A stretch of DNA of 64,000 nt from Viridibacillus sp050279675 (GTDB taxonomy: Bacteria; Bacillota; Bacilli; Bacillales_A; Planococcaceae). Below are positions 30,201-39,346 of the stretch, piece after piece. Under the pieces are notes generated by a model that worked only from the letters and a program-made list of their open reading frames with translations, was not told where the DNA came from and searched no databases. The stretch is taken from NCBI RefSeq assembly GCF_050279675.1, contig NZ_JBNNUK010000004.1, positions 124,001-188,000 on the forward strand, in the 5' to 3' direction. The number at the start of each line of letters is the position of its first letter. Position 1 is the first letter of the stretch. The position numbers and the translations under genes are program-made.

Positions 30201-32081
30201 TACATAATATTTTTCTAGTATTTGTTGGTAAATGGTCTCTTTTCCTGTTCCTTGTCCACCATTACCAGATGTCACTTCATTTATGATTTCCTCGCCATCA
30301 TAAACGCGATTATTCGCTTTTGTTTTATAGACAATTTTATATGCAGAATTTATTTCTTGATCAAACTTTAATTCAAACCCATTTTTACCTTCTGCTGATT
30401 TTGGAGTGAATGTATAACCAGTTGATACTGCTTCTGATCCATTTTCATTACCATTCTCACCAATTTTCACTTTTTCAACTTTAAGAGAATCATCTACAAA
30501 CTCCTGTGTATTGTTAAAAAAGTCTGTTAGAATCGCTTTCTCTGCAGGAATTGTTTTTTCATTGTAATTGTATTTGATTTCCCACGTAATTGTTTGTTTT
30601 GCTGGATCGTACCCTATTGATTTTTTTTCTAACGTTTTCCCTCGTCCAACGCTTACTGTTGCACTAGCCGATTCCTCATTAAAGTCTGTACCTGATAATG
30701 TTGCTTTGTTTTCATAATGCGTTCCATCAGAATCTGTGATTTTCGTTGTGTATACTACACGATAAGCAGATTTGATGTCCCCTAAATTTATTTGGAAATC
30801 TTTATCTTCCGCTGTTTTTCCAAGGTTATATTCAGTGGTAACTTCTGCCCCTTGCTCAACACTTCCATCTAAATGCGTTATTAGTTTATATATCCTTACA
30901 GAATCAGCTTGCAATAATTGTCCTTTTTGGATAGGATCACTAAGCACAGCATTTTTAATAGAATCAAGACTTTTATTGAAGTCGATCGTCCAATCAATCG
31001 TATTTGCATTATATTTTTTATCTGGAGTACCCTTTTTATCAATAGTAGAACCTATTGGTTTGTAATCAATAGGGATATTAATAGAATCTTTACCAGTAAT
31101 AGGTGTTACTGTAACTATTTTTTCATCAGTAACCACTACTTTTTCACTTATTTTCGATAAAACTTGTAGTGTCCCTTTAATATCTGAATGGTTTTCTATG
31201 AATTTATTAAAAGTAACAGTAGCTACCCCGTCCATACCAACTGAAAAGACCCCAATGTCTTCTCCATCGAACCTAAGTGGTGCATTTTTCACTTCTTCAT
31301 AAACATTTAGTTCTTTTGGCAAATTAAATTTGAATATCGCACCCTCTGTGTAGCCATGATTATTTGGAAGTTCATATTCGTAATCTACTGTAATAATAGA
31401 TTCACGATCGACACTTCCAATTTCCTCACCTTTCTTATTTTCAAAGGTCAATTTTGCACTCGTTAAGATATTCTCTTTTATATCTGTGTTTGGCGTTTTA
31501 TTGTTTTCTTCTTCTCCTTTTGAATCATCCGTACCATTTTCTTCTGTTGTTGGTTTTTCATCTTCTTCAGAAGTGATTCCCTCAACTTCTTTAAGTAATT
31601 CTACCTTTTTTCCATTTTCAACTTTTGTATTCTCTACTGCCTCTTCTGTAGAATCGCCAGTAACTGTTGAATCGGCTTCAGGTTGGTTAACAGTGATTTC
31701 CTGTTCCCCAACGATTTCTATCGTACCAGAACCGCTTTTTGTCTGATCCTTTAAAATTTTCACTTGAATTTGGCTACCCGATACTGTGTACGAGCCGATT
31801 TCTATCCCATCAATTAGTAATTTATTTGTTTGAGTTGTACCTACCTTAACCCCTTCAGGTAATTGGAAATCGTATATTGCTGCCTCTTTCTTATCACCAG
31901 CATTAAAATGCCAATTATACTTAACCGTCGCTGCCGATTCTTCTTTCGAACCTTTGATTATTTCTGGGGTTCCTAAAATAAATAATTGCTCGTTATTACT
32001 ATTTGCATTTGCAGCAATTGGAGTTAAAAAACTATTCACGAGTAATAGAATCATCATTGTTATAAAACCAATCTTTTTCAT
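27282..32081 (-). CDS. LPxTG-anchored MSCRAMM-like adhesin with Cna-B domains
   Basis: A 1,599-residue cell-wall surface protein. The signal peptide is residues 1-27 (ending PIAANAN). The long A-region holds several related Ig-like collagen-binding-type modules, recognisable by recurrent ITWEIKYNYN, NWKVNINFG, TWNIGVNYN and YIISYKT-like strings that belong to isopeptide-stabilised folds. Four SpaA/Cna-B domains follow (about 27800-28935), each with a KVD...GAxFEL start and an E-x-x-AP-x-GY end. Then come a Pro-rich stalk of PVDPGK repeats, LPQTG, a hydrophobic helix and the tail RRSTKA. I chose the ATG after AATAGGGAGGTAAGT. No sortase is in the window. Ligand unknown. Confidence 0.9.
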   Translation of the reverse strand: MKKIGFITMMILLLVNSFLTPIAANANSNNEQLFILGTPEIIKGSKEESAATVKYNWHFNAGDKKEAAIYDFQLPEGVKVGTTQTNKLLIDGIEIGSYTVSGSQIQVKILKDQTKSGSGTIEIVGEQEITVNQPEADSTVTGDSTEEAVENTKVENGKKVELLKEVEGITSEEDEKPTTEENGTDDSKGEEENNKTPNTDIKENILTSAKLTFENKKGEEIGSVDRESIITVDYEYELPNNHGYTEGAIFKFNLPKELNVYEEVKNAPLRFDGEDIGVFSVGMDGVATVTFNKFIENHSDIKGTLQVLSKISEKVVVTDEKIVTVTPITGKDSINIPIDYKPIGSTIDKKGTPDKKYNANTIDWTIDFNKSLDSIKNAVLSDPIQKGQLLQADSVRIYKLITHLDGSVEQGAEVTTEYNLGKTAEDKDFQINLGDIKSAYRVVYTTKITDSDGTHYENKATLSGTDFNEESASATVSVGRGKTLEKKSIGYDPAKQTITWEIKYNYNEKTIPAEKAILTDFFNNTQEFVDDSLKVEKVKIGENGNENGSEAVSTGYTFTPKSAEGKNGFELKFDQEINSAYKIVYKTKANNRVYDGEEIINEVTSGNGGQGTGKETIYQQILEKYYVSSDYKDKTATWMIAINQDSHSMKNVKLVDSFTNKGLTLLPDTLKITTPGNELEKGEDYTLKEDTDGNGFTIEFTKEINTPHVIEYKTKFNYENREKESLNYLENNVSLKWTDKDGQDKSKEATAKFTPDEYTQSNGFKNGSYNAVDKEITWNIGVNYNLKTLSNAYVEDFILDNQKLVEDSLKVYKMSLTGGANGTETEELVEGKDYTVEWNPGDKPGFKVIFNKEINEPYLISYKTSLKDSLIKNKYSNTATLYNDGKKVTDLTASVSVQHGGEYTKKSGVQKGKIINWKVNINFGQSSVSNVKLTDNPSGNQSILENSFHLYATTVDEKGNVTKGKELEHDQYKIEFKKGEGDKDFFELTFKNSIDTPYILEYQSLILDKVGAKINNDITLTGDQISEETTESKAVVEVKKTTGSGTGEGKVGSLEVKKFAADDKTKPLPGAVFSLIDEESGVVIKTLTTGEDGTVKFEKLLYGNYLLKEDHAPKGYVVGINDTKKIKISGANEEIIYNDRIIQAVELIKVDKENSATTLQGAIFELQQKQGTEYKTIKTALTTDENGKIIVNNLEPGEYRFVETKAPEHYLLDEEPVEFTIVKDQTKVEVVKKENVRGKGNLSVIKVDAADASKVLEGAIFELYDSKNSLVDTKTTNAKGKIVFENLPYDNYTLKEITAPNGYAIDSKDSNVVVTLDKSDKEITIKNNKIIRAFKLKKVDANNSKIVLKDAEFKLMYKKLETDEYTVVSGKEKLITDKNGEIYEENLDEGFYQLIETKAPAGYILDSKPIEFAIQKEQIEILDLTKTNEYKHPVDPGKPVDPGKPVDPGKPVDPGKPVDPGKPVDPGKPVDPGKPVDPGKPVDPGKPVDPGKPVDPGKPGEPGKPVDPGKPGEPGKPSNPGEPSKPGNPNNPGGPNNSGNPNTPGKPSDSGKPNNQGSVKESKILPQTGVEYPAGTLFIGILAILFGLWVLYNRRSTKA
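27540..27787 (-). repeat. 18-bp tandem repeat coding for the PVDPGK stalk
   Basis: Eleven contiguous 18-base units plus one more separated by PGEPGK units encode PVDPGK. Units differ mainly at GGGTCA/GGATCA and at ACCGG/ACTGG, arranged in blocks, which suggests recent expansion. Stalk length probably varies between strains. Confidence 0.9.
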
Positions 32082-32551
32082 ACTTACCTCCCTATTATTT
32101 AACCTCATCATTTTTCTGCACCATTTCAATTCTCCCGATATCACCTTATAATTAAAGGTTTCAACCAACTTTTTGCTCGGGTTTAACATTCCTCTTCCAC
32201 CAATTTCTTCTATTCACACTATTCTTTATCCAAATAACTCATATTTCTCCTTTTCTATTTATTATTAACTACTTCATTTTGGGATTTATTTCGAAAAATT
32301 TTTCTAATTTAGGAATGCTCCATACCATTTTAACCGCTTCTTCTGAACAAATTCTGAACTAAATGAATTAGATGAGACTTAAGTTTCGCAAAGAAATATT
32401 TAATATAACATATTATTGAATAAATGAAAAATATATAGTTATATTTAACTAAGTAGAAAAAAAGTATATATTTAGTTATTAACACCGAATCCATAGTATT
32501 CTAACAAATTCGAAAATGAAAAAACTTCATAACTAATTCTTCGCAATATTA
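32082..32551. other. Upstream region of the adhesin gene
   Basis: About 470 AT-rich bases between the adhesin start and the terminator of the response-regulator gene. I see no open frame with a ribosome site and no clear sigma-A promoter; presumably it holds the regulated promoter of the adhesin. Confidence 0.4.
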
Positions 32552-32596
32552 AAAGAGCTGCCCCCGAGTCAAAAAATGACTTGTGAGACAGCCCCT
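32552..32596 (-). terminator. Terminator of the two-component pair
   Basis: GCTG...CAGC outer and AGTCA/TGACT inner pairs around AAAAA, followed by TTTTAAT on the minus strand, just beyond the response-regulator stop codon. Confidence 0.7.
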
Positions 32597-32597
32597 A

Positions 32598-33716
32598 TTA
32601 ATGAGAAAAACATTTATTATATAAATCTACAATTTCTTTAGGTATTTGAATGCCTAATTCATCTACGAGATTATTCGTAATTGTTTCGTAAAGCGCTTTT
32701 ATCTTTTGCGTATTATTTAATTGTTGATAATGTTTCAACAACTGGTGCATAATCGTTTCATTATACATATCTAAAATCAGCATTTTTTCTAGACACTTCT
32801 CCACTAATGCGTTTTGATCTATTTTACTTTCTGTACTCGTGATAAATTTTTCGAGATATAGTAGAACGGCCTGTTTTATCCATTGTTGGTATTGAATCGA
32901 CCATGGGTAAACGTCTCCTTCCAAATAATCTCCACTATAAAGTTCGAGTAACCTTTCTGCTTTTAAAGGATGCATGTCCTCTGTTTGTACAATTTGCATT
33001 AGTTCAAGGACATCACTTGTGAGGGGCACGGACAGTTTATAATGATCATTTACTAATGTAATGGAATTTTCCACACCAATATCTTTTATAGCTTTTCTCA
33101 ATTGGTAGACAGTTGTATGTAATAATGTCACAGCTTTTGTAGCGTCCATTTCTGGCCATAACGCCTCAACAACATTCGCCTTATGAATCGGATTTTCTCT
33201 ATTGTGCCATAAGAAAATGAATAATTCCTTTACTTTTCTTGTACGCCATTTTACTTCATTTTGTTGATAATCTTGTAGTGCAAAGCTACTCATGAAGCGA
33301 GCATACAAAACTTTGTGTGTTTGCTCAGAAAGACCTTTCCTAGATTTATATAAAGTAATTCTTTCTTCAACTTTTTTAATTGCCTTTCTTAACCGCGTCA
33401 TACTTACAGGTTTCAACAAATAATCAGACGCGTTCACTTCAAATGCCTCTATTGCAAATTGAGGATGCGCCGTTACAAAAAGTACCTCTATATTACTGTA
33501 CCTTTCCATTACTTTCTCAGCAAATTCAATTCCGTGCATTCCCGGCATTTCCATATCTATAAAAATAACATCCACCTGTATGTTAGCTAATTCTTGCAAG
33601 GCAAGAACCGGATTTGTATATTTCCCGACAATTTCAATTCCTTCTATATTACTAGTCATAATCTCAAGCACTTCTAAAGCAATTTCTTCATCATCGATTA
33701 ATAGAACTCTCATCAT
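32598..33716 (-). CDS. Response regulator with SARP-like winged helix and BTAD domain
   Basis: A 373-residue regulator. Residues 1-120 are a receiver domain (VLLIDDEEIALEVL; phospho-aspartate in DVIFIDMEMPG near residue 55; YLLKPV near residue 105). Residues about 150-230 are an OmpR/SARP-type winged helix (KVKELFIFLWHNR, TTVYQLRKAI), and the rest is a bacterial transcriptional activator domain with TPR-like helices. It overlaps the 3' end of the kinase gene by 26 bases, so the two form a system. The ATG follows GGGGGTGAAA. The target is unknown; the adhesin downstream is the obvious candidate. Confidence 0.85.
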   Translation of the reverse strand: MMRVLLIDDEEIALEVLEIMTSNIEGIEIVGKYTNPVLALQELANIQVDVIFIDMEMPGMHGIEFAEKVMERYSNIEVLFVTAHPQFAIEAFEVNASDYLLKPVSMTRLRKAIKKVEERITLYKSRKGLSEQTHKVLYARFMSSFALQDYQQNEVKWRTRKVKELFIFLWHNRENPIHKANVVEALWPEMDATKAVTLLHTTVYQLRKAIKDIGVENSITLVNDHYKLSVPLTSDVLELMQIVQTEDMHPLKAERLLELYSGDYLEGDVYPWSIQYQQWIKQAVLLYLEKFITSTESKIDQNALVEKCLEKMLILDMYNETIMHQLLKHYQQLNNTQKIKALYETITNNLVDELGIQIPKEIVDLYNKCFSH

Positions 33717-36700
33717 TTTCACCCCCAGGTACAATTATAGTTATTTTCGTTCCTTCACTTTCTTTACTTTCTAATAAGAATGATGATTTTTCAATAAGTT
33801 TTAGCTTTCTATATGGGTTTAAAAAGCCTATTCGTGTACTCCGCTCATTCATTAACTCATTTTGCTTTTGAATAGGGATTCCTACGCCATCATCTTCAAT
33901 CACTATTTTGACACCTACTGTTGTTTCCTCTATCGTTACTTTTACTGTCCCGCCATTAGACTTTTTGGCGATGCCGTGCTGAACTGCATTTTCAACAAGT
34001 GGCTGAATGGTCATTGAGGGGATAAGTGCTTCTATCGTTTCGTCGATCTCATATTCAATATTTAATCTATTACCAAAACGCATTTTTTCAATGGATAGAT
34101 AAGCTTTCACTAATTCTATTTCATTTTCTAATGGGATTAAGCAATTTTGACCATTAAAATCTAATTTTGCACGGAAATACGTAGACAAATATTGTAGCGC
34201 CTCCCGCGTTTTCTCTTCATCCTTATAACTCAATCCAATAATCGTATTAAATGTATTGTATAAAAAATGTGGTGTAATTTGTGCAGATAAGAAATCTAAT
34301 TCATTTTTCACTGCTTCCCTTGAAGATTCTTTCATTGATAACAATGATTCTATACGGACTTTTAATTCTTCTAGATTAATTGGCTTTTGTAAAAAGTCAT
34401 TTGCCCCTCCTTGTAAGGAAATTATCAAATCTGATAATTGACCAGCTGCCGTTAAGATGACAATTGGAAGCTCGAGTAAACCATGTTCTTCCCTCACAAT
34501 TTTACAAACTTCAAAACCTGACATATTTGGCATCATTAAATCTAATAACATTAAATCCACGGATTCATTCCCCATTATTTCAAGGGCGTCTACACCGCTT
34601 TCAACTGCAATCACGGTATAGTCCAAAGATCGTATAGAATTTACCAATATTCTCAAATTATCATGATCATCATCTACTACTAAAATGGTATAACCCTTTT
34701 TCCCTTCAATTTTCACCGGTACATCCAAGTATGCTTTTGAAACCTCTTTATCTTTTATTGCCAGAAGCATACTATTTTTTTCAGTTGGAAAATATGCTGG
34801 GTTCTCCACCGCTTTCAGCTGTGATTCGTTCGCTAAAGGAATCGTAAAAGTAAAACACGAGCCTTTTCCGATTTCTGAAGTAACCCAAATGCGCCCACCA
34901 GACACTTCCACTAGTTGCTTAGTAATACTTAACCCTAAACCAAGACCTTCAGATTCAATTCCTTTTACTTGATATAATGAGTCGAAAATTTGATTAATAT
35001 GATCTTCCTCAATACCTATGCCTGTATCTGTAATTGAGATAAACATTTCTCCATTCTGCACTTTTGCAGAAAGTGTAATCTCGCCATATTTCGTGTACTT
35101 AATAGCATTGTAAATAAGATTAAAGAAAATCTGTTTTAACTTGTATTCATCTACATAGATTAATGGTAGATTAGCTGGAAACATATTAACTAATTTTAAC
35201 CTGTTCGAAGTCGGTATTAGATAAAATACCTCAGCAATAATCTCTTCGACAATATGAACATTGACCGGAGTAGGTGAAATATTTACTTCCCCACGCTTGA
35301 TTTTTCCAGCATATAATAAATCTTCTACTAATTTCGCTAACCGTTTACCAACTGTATGAATTAAAACAGCGACTTCTTGTTGTTCTTTTTTTAGTGCCCC
35401 TTTATTACCTTCCATTAATGATTTAGAGAGATTAATAATACCGTGTAATGGTGTCCGTAATTCGTGAGAGCTTTTCACTAAAAAATCATCCTTAACTTCA
35501 TCATAACGAAGTAATTCCTTAGATAAACGATCTACTTCCGTAAAAGCACGCTGGTGACGGAAACCAATTAAAGAAGCTAAGCCAATTACCATTGTTAAAA
35601 ACAGAAAAACGGGCTCATATTTAACTTTTATTTCAAATAAAAAGTTTAATGCAATTAAAATTCCATAACACGCAAATGATGTAACTATCATTAATATATA
35701 CTCAGAACCTTCTTCTTTTTTCATTAAAGCCCTCAGTAATATATATACGATGTATCCATAGCTTAACCCTAAAATGAAAACCATTACTATTTTCTCGACC
35801 ATAATAGAAGGAGCTAATAACAACAATATAGGATTTGGTATTCCCTCTATAAACACCTCAACAATTAATAAGCTACATAAAAATATGACAACTTTTTTAT
35901 TTGTATATTGTTTAAAAAATTCATATATAAATAACAGAAAGAATAGAATAGCTAGATGAATAAATGTAAATTGGAAATATGACCTTTCATACCAAGATAA
36001 ATTCGACATTTTAATAAAAAATAACTGCTCATTTAACGTAGTAATATAAAATCCCTGAAAGAAGCAAAATAAGCTAAAGTACAATTCATATAAATTTCTT
36101 TTTCGTTGCAAGTAGGTTACTAAATACATAATAAATAATAAGAAATAACCTGCAAAAAGAGACGTTTCTAACATCACATCCCCTGTTTTTGATATTTCAA
36201 TGTCCTTTGCTGGCCCAAATTTCAGTGGAGAAATAATGCCAGCAACATGGTAATCTAGATTGGCTACTTGAATAACGACCTCTATTTCTAGGTCTTCACT
36301 AGTTCCATACACCACATACTTCTCATCACTATACTGATCTATTTCCATGTTTTTTGAAGGGTCGCCTTTTGCACCAGCCTCGACCCCATTTATAAACAAT
36401 CGGCTAGAAGATCGGATTTTATCCATTTTGAATCCGTACTTCTCGTTATTTGGTAACTTGATAAGCAACCTATATGTACCATATTGTTCCGTATATTGTT
36501 TATTCCAATTTCCAGGAACATTAATAGTTGTCAGATTTTGAGTATATTCTTCATAAGTATGAGGTTTTTTGTCAGGCGTTATCAAATCACCTGCATAAAA
36601 TTTCCATTCACCATTTAAATATACATTTCCATCTCTTTCAAAATCCCAATTACTCAAATCCAATACACCATTTTTGGCATCAGGTCCATTCGGTTGGAAA

Positions 36701-36780
36701 ATATTAAAGTAGTTAAAACTACTTATAATTGTAAACAAAAAAATACCGATACAAACAGCGATGAATAGCTTTCTCTTCAT
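33691..36780 (-). CDS. Hybrid sensor kinase with two kinase modules (7TMR-DISM, HisKA, receiver, LytS-type)
   Basis: A 1,029-residue membrane kinase. After a first helix (residues 7-24) an external jelly-roll DISM domain (about 40-190) is followed by seven hydrophobic helices (about 200-405). Then come HisKA with SSHELRTPLHGIINL (His near 440) and its ATPase domain (NLIYNAIKYTKYG, DTGIGI), a receiver (VVDDDHDNLRI, phospho-aspartate in LLDLMMPNM near 742), and a second kinase of LytS type (AQITPHFLYNTFNTI near 835; VENAVQHGI; DDGVGIP). A carbohydrate-like ligand is typical for DISM domains. It is co-transcribed with the overlapping response regulator. Confidence 0.88.
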   Translation of the reverse strand: MKRKLFIAVCIGIFLFTIISSFNYFNIFQPNGPDAKNGVLDLSNWDFERDGNVYLNGEWKFYAGDLITPDKKPHTYEEYTQNLTTINVPGNWNKQYTEQYGTYRLLIKLPNNEKYGFKMDKIRSSSRLFINGVEAGAKGDPSKNMEIDQYSDEKYVVYGTSEDLEIEVVIQVANLDYHVAGIISPLKFGPAKDIEISKTGDVMLETSLFAGYFLLFIMYLVTYLQRKRNLYELYFSLFCFFQGFYITTLNEQLFFIKMSNLSWYERSYFQFTFIHLAILFFLLFIYEFFKQYTNKKVVIFLCSLLIVEVFIEGIPNPILLLLAPSIMVEKIVMVFILGLSYGYIVYILLRALMKKEEGSEYILMIVTSFACYGILIALNFLFEIKVKYEPVFLFLTMVIGLASLIGFRHQRAFTEVDRLSKELLRYDEVKDDFLVKSSHELRTPLHGIINLSKSLMEGNKGALKKEQQEVAVLIHTVGKRLAKLVEDLLYAGKIKRGEVNISPTPVNVHIVEEIIAEVFYLIPTSNRLKLVNMFPANLPLIYVDEYKLKQIFFNLIYNAIKYTKYGEITLSAKVQNGEMFISITDTGIGIEEDHINQIFDSLYQVKGIESEGLGLGLSITKQLVEVSGGRIWVTSEIGKGSCFTFTIPLANESQLKAVENPAYFPTEKNSMLLAIKDKEVSKAYLDVPVKIEGKKGYTILVVDDDHDNLRILVNSIRSLDYTVIAVESGVDALEIMGNESVDLMLLDLMMPNMSGFEVCKIVREEHGLLELPIVILTAAGQLSDLIISLQGGANDFLQKPINLEELKVRIESLLSMKESSREAVKNELDFLSAQITPHFLYNTFNTIIGLSYKDEEKTREALQYLSTYFRAKLDFNGQNCLIPLENEIELVKAYLSIEKMRFGNRLNIEYEIDETIEALIPSMTIQPLVENAVQHGIAKKSNGGTVKVTIEETTVGVKIVIEDDGVGIPIQKQNELMNERSTRIGFLNPYRKLKLIEKSSFLLESKESEGTKITIIVPGGENDESSINR

Positions 36781-37322
36781 AACACACCTCTTTGCTAGGT
36801 CAAATATGTAAAGTTCTTTTATTAATCAATTTCTATTTTCAATTCGTATAAACCTATTGTATAGGAATAATCCATAAGATGCTTAAATTGTTAAATCATT
36901 TCAAAGAATATTCACTTTAGATTACATTTGAATGTAAAAATGCTGTGCAAAGTTTAAACTCCAGACATGCCTTTCTTAAAGCCAATCTACTGATCATTAA
37001 AAAAGAAAACAAGATTCAAATATCATTAAAACATTATCAATTAATCTTATTTACACTATCAAAATGATAATAATAATTATTATTATCTACAATTTATTAT
37101 CGAATTTAATTAATGAGTAAGTTGTTTAAAAGATCTTTATTTTATCTAATTCATATTCGCAATGATTTTTTAATACATTTAGCACTATCCATGCTATTTT
37201 GTTACCCTATTTGTTCCTTTTATAATTTATTTAGTAAGTGAATTGCACTTTTCGAAACACTATATATACATGACTTGATTACCTTTATTTATAGAATATA
37301 CTTAGAGATATAAATTCCTTAA
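36781..37322. other. Gene-free AT-rich region upstream of katA
   Basis: About 540 bases without any convincing gene, containing a perfect 22-bp AT-rich palindrome (37066-37087). The sequence before it may carry the promoter of the sensor kinase gene on the minus strand. Confidence 0.5.
37066..37087. promoter_or_regulatory. Perfect 22-bp palindrome, Fur/PerR-family-like site
   Basis: The arms GATAATAATAA and TTATTATTATC form a perfect inverted repeat without spacer, close to Fur-family boxes (GATAAT...ATTATC). It lies about 325 bases before katA and could serve either neighbour. Confidence 0.5.
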
Positions 37323-37337
37323 AGATAATCATTATAA
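37323..37337 (+). promoter_or_regulatory. PerR-type box of katA
   Basis: AGATAATCATTATAA matches the 7-1-7 PerR box (TTATAATnATTATAA) at 12 or more positions. It abuts the -35 region, a position where PerR would repress catalase until peroxide oxidises it. Confidence 0.65.
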
Positions 37338-37366
37338 TTTACTTTTATCTATCAATCTGTTATATT
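37338..37366 (+). promoter_or_regulatory. katA promoter
   Basis: TTTACT and TATATT with a 17-base spacer; the -10 is extended (TGT before TATATT). It directly follows the PerR-type box. Confidence 0.55.
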
Positions 37367-37411
37367 AGTTTTGAAGAGTTCAATTGAGTTAAAAATAGGA
37401 GGCACAACATA

Positions 37412-38899
37412 ATGACAAATGATAATAATAAAAAGTTAACAACTGCTGCCGGCGCACCAGTCGTTAGCAATACTAACTCTATGTCTGCAGGTAAACGTGG
37501 ACCCCTTTTACTGCAAGATGTATGGTTAATCGAAAAATTAGCTAATTTTAACCGTGAAGTTATTCCGGAGCGTCGTATGCATGCTAAAGGTTCAGGTGCA
37601 TTCGGTACTTTCACAGTAACTCACGATATTACTAAATATACAAAAGCTGCAATCTTCTCTGAAATAGGTAAAAAAACAGAAATGTTCGCTCGTTTTTCTA
37701 CTGTCGCTGGTGAACGTGGTGCTGCTGATGCTGAACGTGATATCCGCGGTTTCGCATTAAAATTCTACACAGAACAAGGTAACTGGGATTTAGTTGGTAA
37801 CAACACTCCAGTATTCTTCTTCCGTGATGCAATGCACTTCCCTGACTTAAACCATGCTGTTAAACGTGATCCGCATACTAACATGCGCTCAGCTAATAAC
37901 AACTGGGACTTCTGGACAAACTTGCCTGAAGCATTGCACCAAGTAACTTATGTTATGGGTGACCGTGGTATCCCAACGGATTACCGTCATATGCACGGTT
38001 TCGGTTCACATACGTATTCAATGATTAACGCTGATAACGAACGTGTATATGTGAAATTCCACTTCACTTCACAACAAGGTATTAACAACTACACAGACCA
38101 AGAAGCTGCTGAAGTAGTTGCACACGATCGTGAATCTTCACAACGTGACCTATTTGAAACAATCAAAAAAGGCGACTTCCCTAAATGGAATATGTCTATC
38201 CAAGTGATGACAGAAGAACAAGCTCGTAACCACCGTTACAATCCATTTGATTTAACAAAAGTATGGTACAAATCAGAATTCCCATTAATTCCTGTTGGTG
38301 AATTCGAATTAAACCGTAACCCAGCTAACTACTTTGCAGATGTAGAACAAGCTTCATTCGCACCATCTAACGTAGTTCCTGGTATTAGCTTCTCACCAGA
38401 CCGTATGTTACAAGCTCGTTTATTCGCTTATGCAGATGCTGCTCGTTACCGTTTAGGTGTAAACAATACAGCTATCCCTGTTAACGCACCAAAATGCCCA
38501 GTACACAACTTCCACCGCGATGGACAAATGCGTGTAGATGGAAACTTAGGAAGCACATTGCACTATGAGCCAAACAGCTATGGTGAATGGCAAGAACAAC
38601 CATCATATAAAGACCCTGCATTAGCACTTGATGGACCAGCAGATATCTATGACTTCCGCGAAGATGATGACAATTACTTCGAACAACCAGGTAAATTGTT
38701 CAACATTATGAGCCCAGAAGAACAACAACGTTTATTCGAAAATACTGCTCGTAACATGGAAGGTGTTGAGTTCTTCATTAAAGAACGCCACATCATTCAC
38801 TGCTACAAAGCAGATCCAGCTTATGGTACAGGTGTTGCCAAAGCAATGGGTATCGATATCGAAGATATGAATCTTAACAAAGAAATTCAATATCGTTAA
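37412..38899 (+). CDS. katA: Catalase (heme, monofunctional)
   Basis: A 495-residue clade 3 type catalase splitting hydrogen peroxide. The catalytic histidine is in [13 protein letters not shown] near residue 57, the asparagine in [11 protein letters not shown] near residue 130, and the proximal heme tyrosine in [14 protein letters not shown] near residue 340. The ATG follows AATAGGAGGCACAACATA. It is a single gene with its own promoter, PerR-type box and terminator. Codon use is strongly biased to preferred codons compared with neighbours, typical of a highly expressed gene. Confidence 0.95.
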   Translation: MTNDNNKKLTTAAGAPVVSNTNSMSAGKRGPLLLQDVWLIEKLANFNREVIPERRMHAKGSGAFGTFTVTHDITKYTKAAIFSEIGKKTEMFARFSTVAGERGAADAERDIRGFALKFYTEQGNWDLVGNNTPVFFFRDAMHFPDLNHAVKRDPHTNMRSANNNWDFWTNLPEALHQVTYVMGDRGIPTDYRHMHGFGSHTYSMINADNERVYVKFHFTSQQGINNYTDQEAAEVVAHDRESSQRDLFETIKKGDFPKWNMSIQVMTEEQARNHRYNPFDLTKVWYKSEFPLIPVGEFELNRNPANYFADVEQASFAPSNVVPGISFSPDRMLQARLFAYADAARYRLGVNNTAIPVNAPKCPVHNFHRDGQMRVDGNLGSTLHYEPNSYGEWQEQPSYKDPALALDGPADIYDFREDDDNYFEQPGKLFNIMSPEEQQRLFENTARNMEGVEFFIKERHIIHCYKADPAYGTGVAKAMGIDIEDMNLNKEIQYR

Positions 38900-38908
38900 T
38901 ATTACAAA

Positions 38909-38945
38909 GCCTCGTTTAGCTACTCATGCTAAGCGAGGCTTTTTT
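38909..38945 (+). terminator. katA terminator
   Basis: Perfect stem GCCTCGTTTAGC/GCTAAGCGAGGC with a seven-base loop and six T. Confidence 0.93.
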
Positions 38946-38959
38946 AGTTTTCAAACCAC

Positions 38960-39074
38960 TTATCCACATTTTACTTAATTATTTTGAATATTCTATTCAC
39001 TTATTAACAGAATTGGTGTATAACTTTATCTAAATTGTGGATAGTGTCATTCTTCCGCCAAAAAGTTATCCACA
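38960..39074. promoter_or_regulatory. Cluster of three DnaA boxes
   Basis: TTATCCACA at 38960-38968 (plus), TGTGGATAG at 39036-39044 (minus orientation, one mismatch), and TTATCCACA at 39066-39074 (plus) lie within 115 bases of gene-free sequence. Two perfect DnaA boxes this close are unlikely by chance. They may titrate DnaA or control a neighbour; there is no dnaA, dnaN or AT-rich unwinding element here, so an origin is not supported. Confidence 0.6.
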
Positions 39075-39078
39075 AAAA

Positions 39079-39113
39079 AACAACTCTCTTTTTTGAAGAG
39101 TTGCTTTTTTACT
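39079..39113. terminator. Orphan hairpin with T-runs on both strands
   Basis: CAACTCT/AGAGTTG stem followed by six T on the plus strand and seven on the minus strand, directly after the third DnaA box. No gene ends here; it may stop read-through from katA. Confidence 0.6.
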
Positions 39114-39309
39114 TTAAATAAACTATTTTGCTTCTAGTTTTGCCTGTATTACCTATGTATCAAGCAAGACCGATATGTATATTTCAATCGTTACTGTAAT
39201 ACAACTTACGAGTTAGTTACTAAAACAGTTTGACAATCTAATACAAAAATATATACGCAATTCCACACTCAACTTGAAGAATAATTGCATTTGTTATGTA
39301 ACATAACAA

Positions 39310-39340
39310 AATAAAGACATCCACATATTACATGGATGCC
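39310..39340 (-). terminator. Terminator of the XRE regulator gene
   Basis: GGCATCCA/TGGATGTC stem, loop of nine, then TTTATTTTG on the minus strand, close to the stop codon. Confidence 0.6.
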
Positions 39341-39346
39341 TGATAC

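Noticed and set aside
38960..39113. Replication origin
   Set aside because: DnaA boxes are present but there is no dnaA/dnaN/gyrase context and no AT-rich unwinding repeat next to them.
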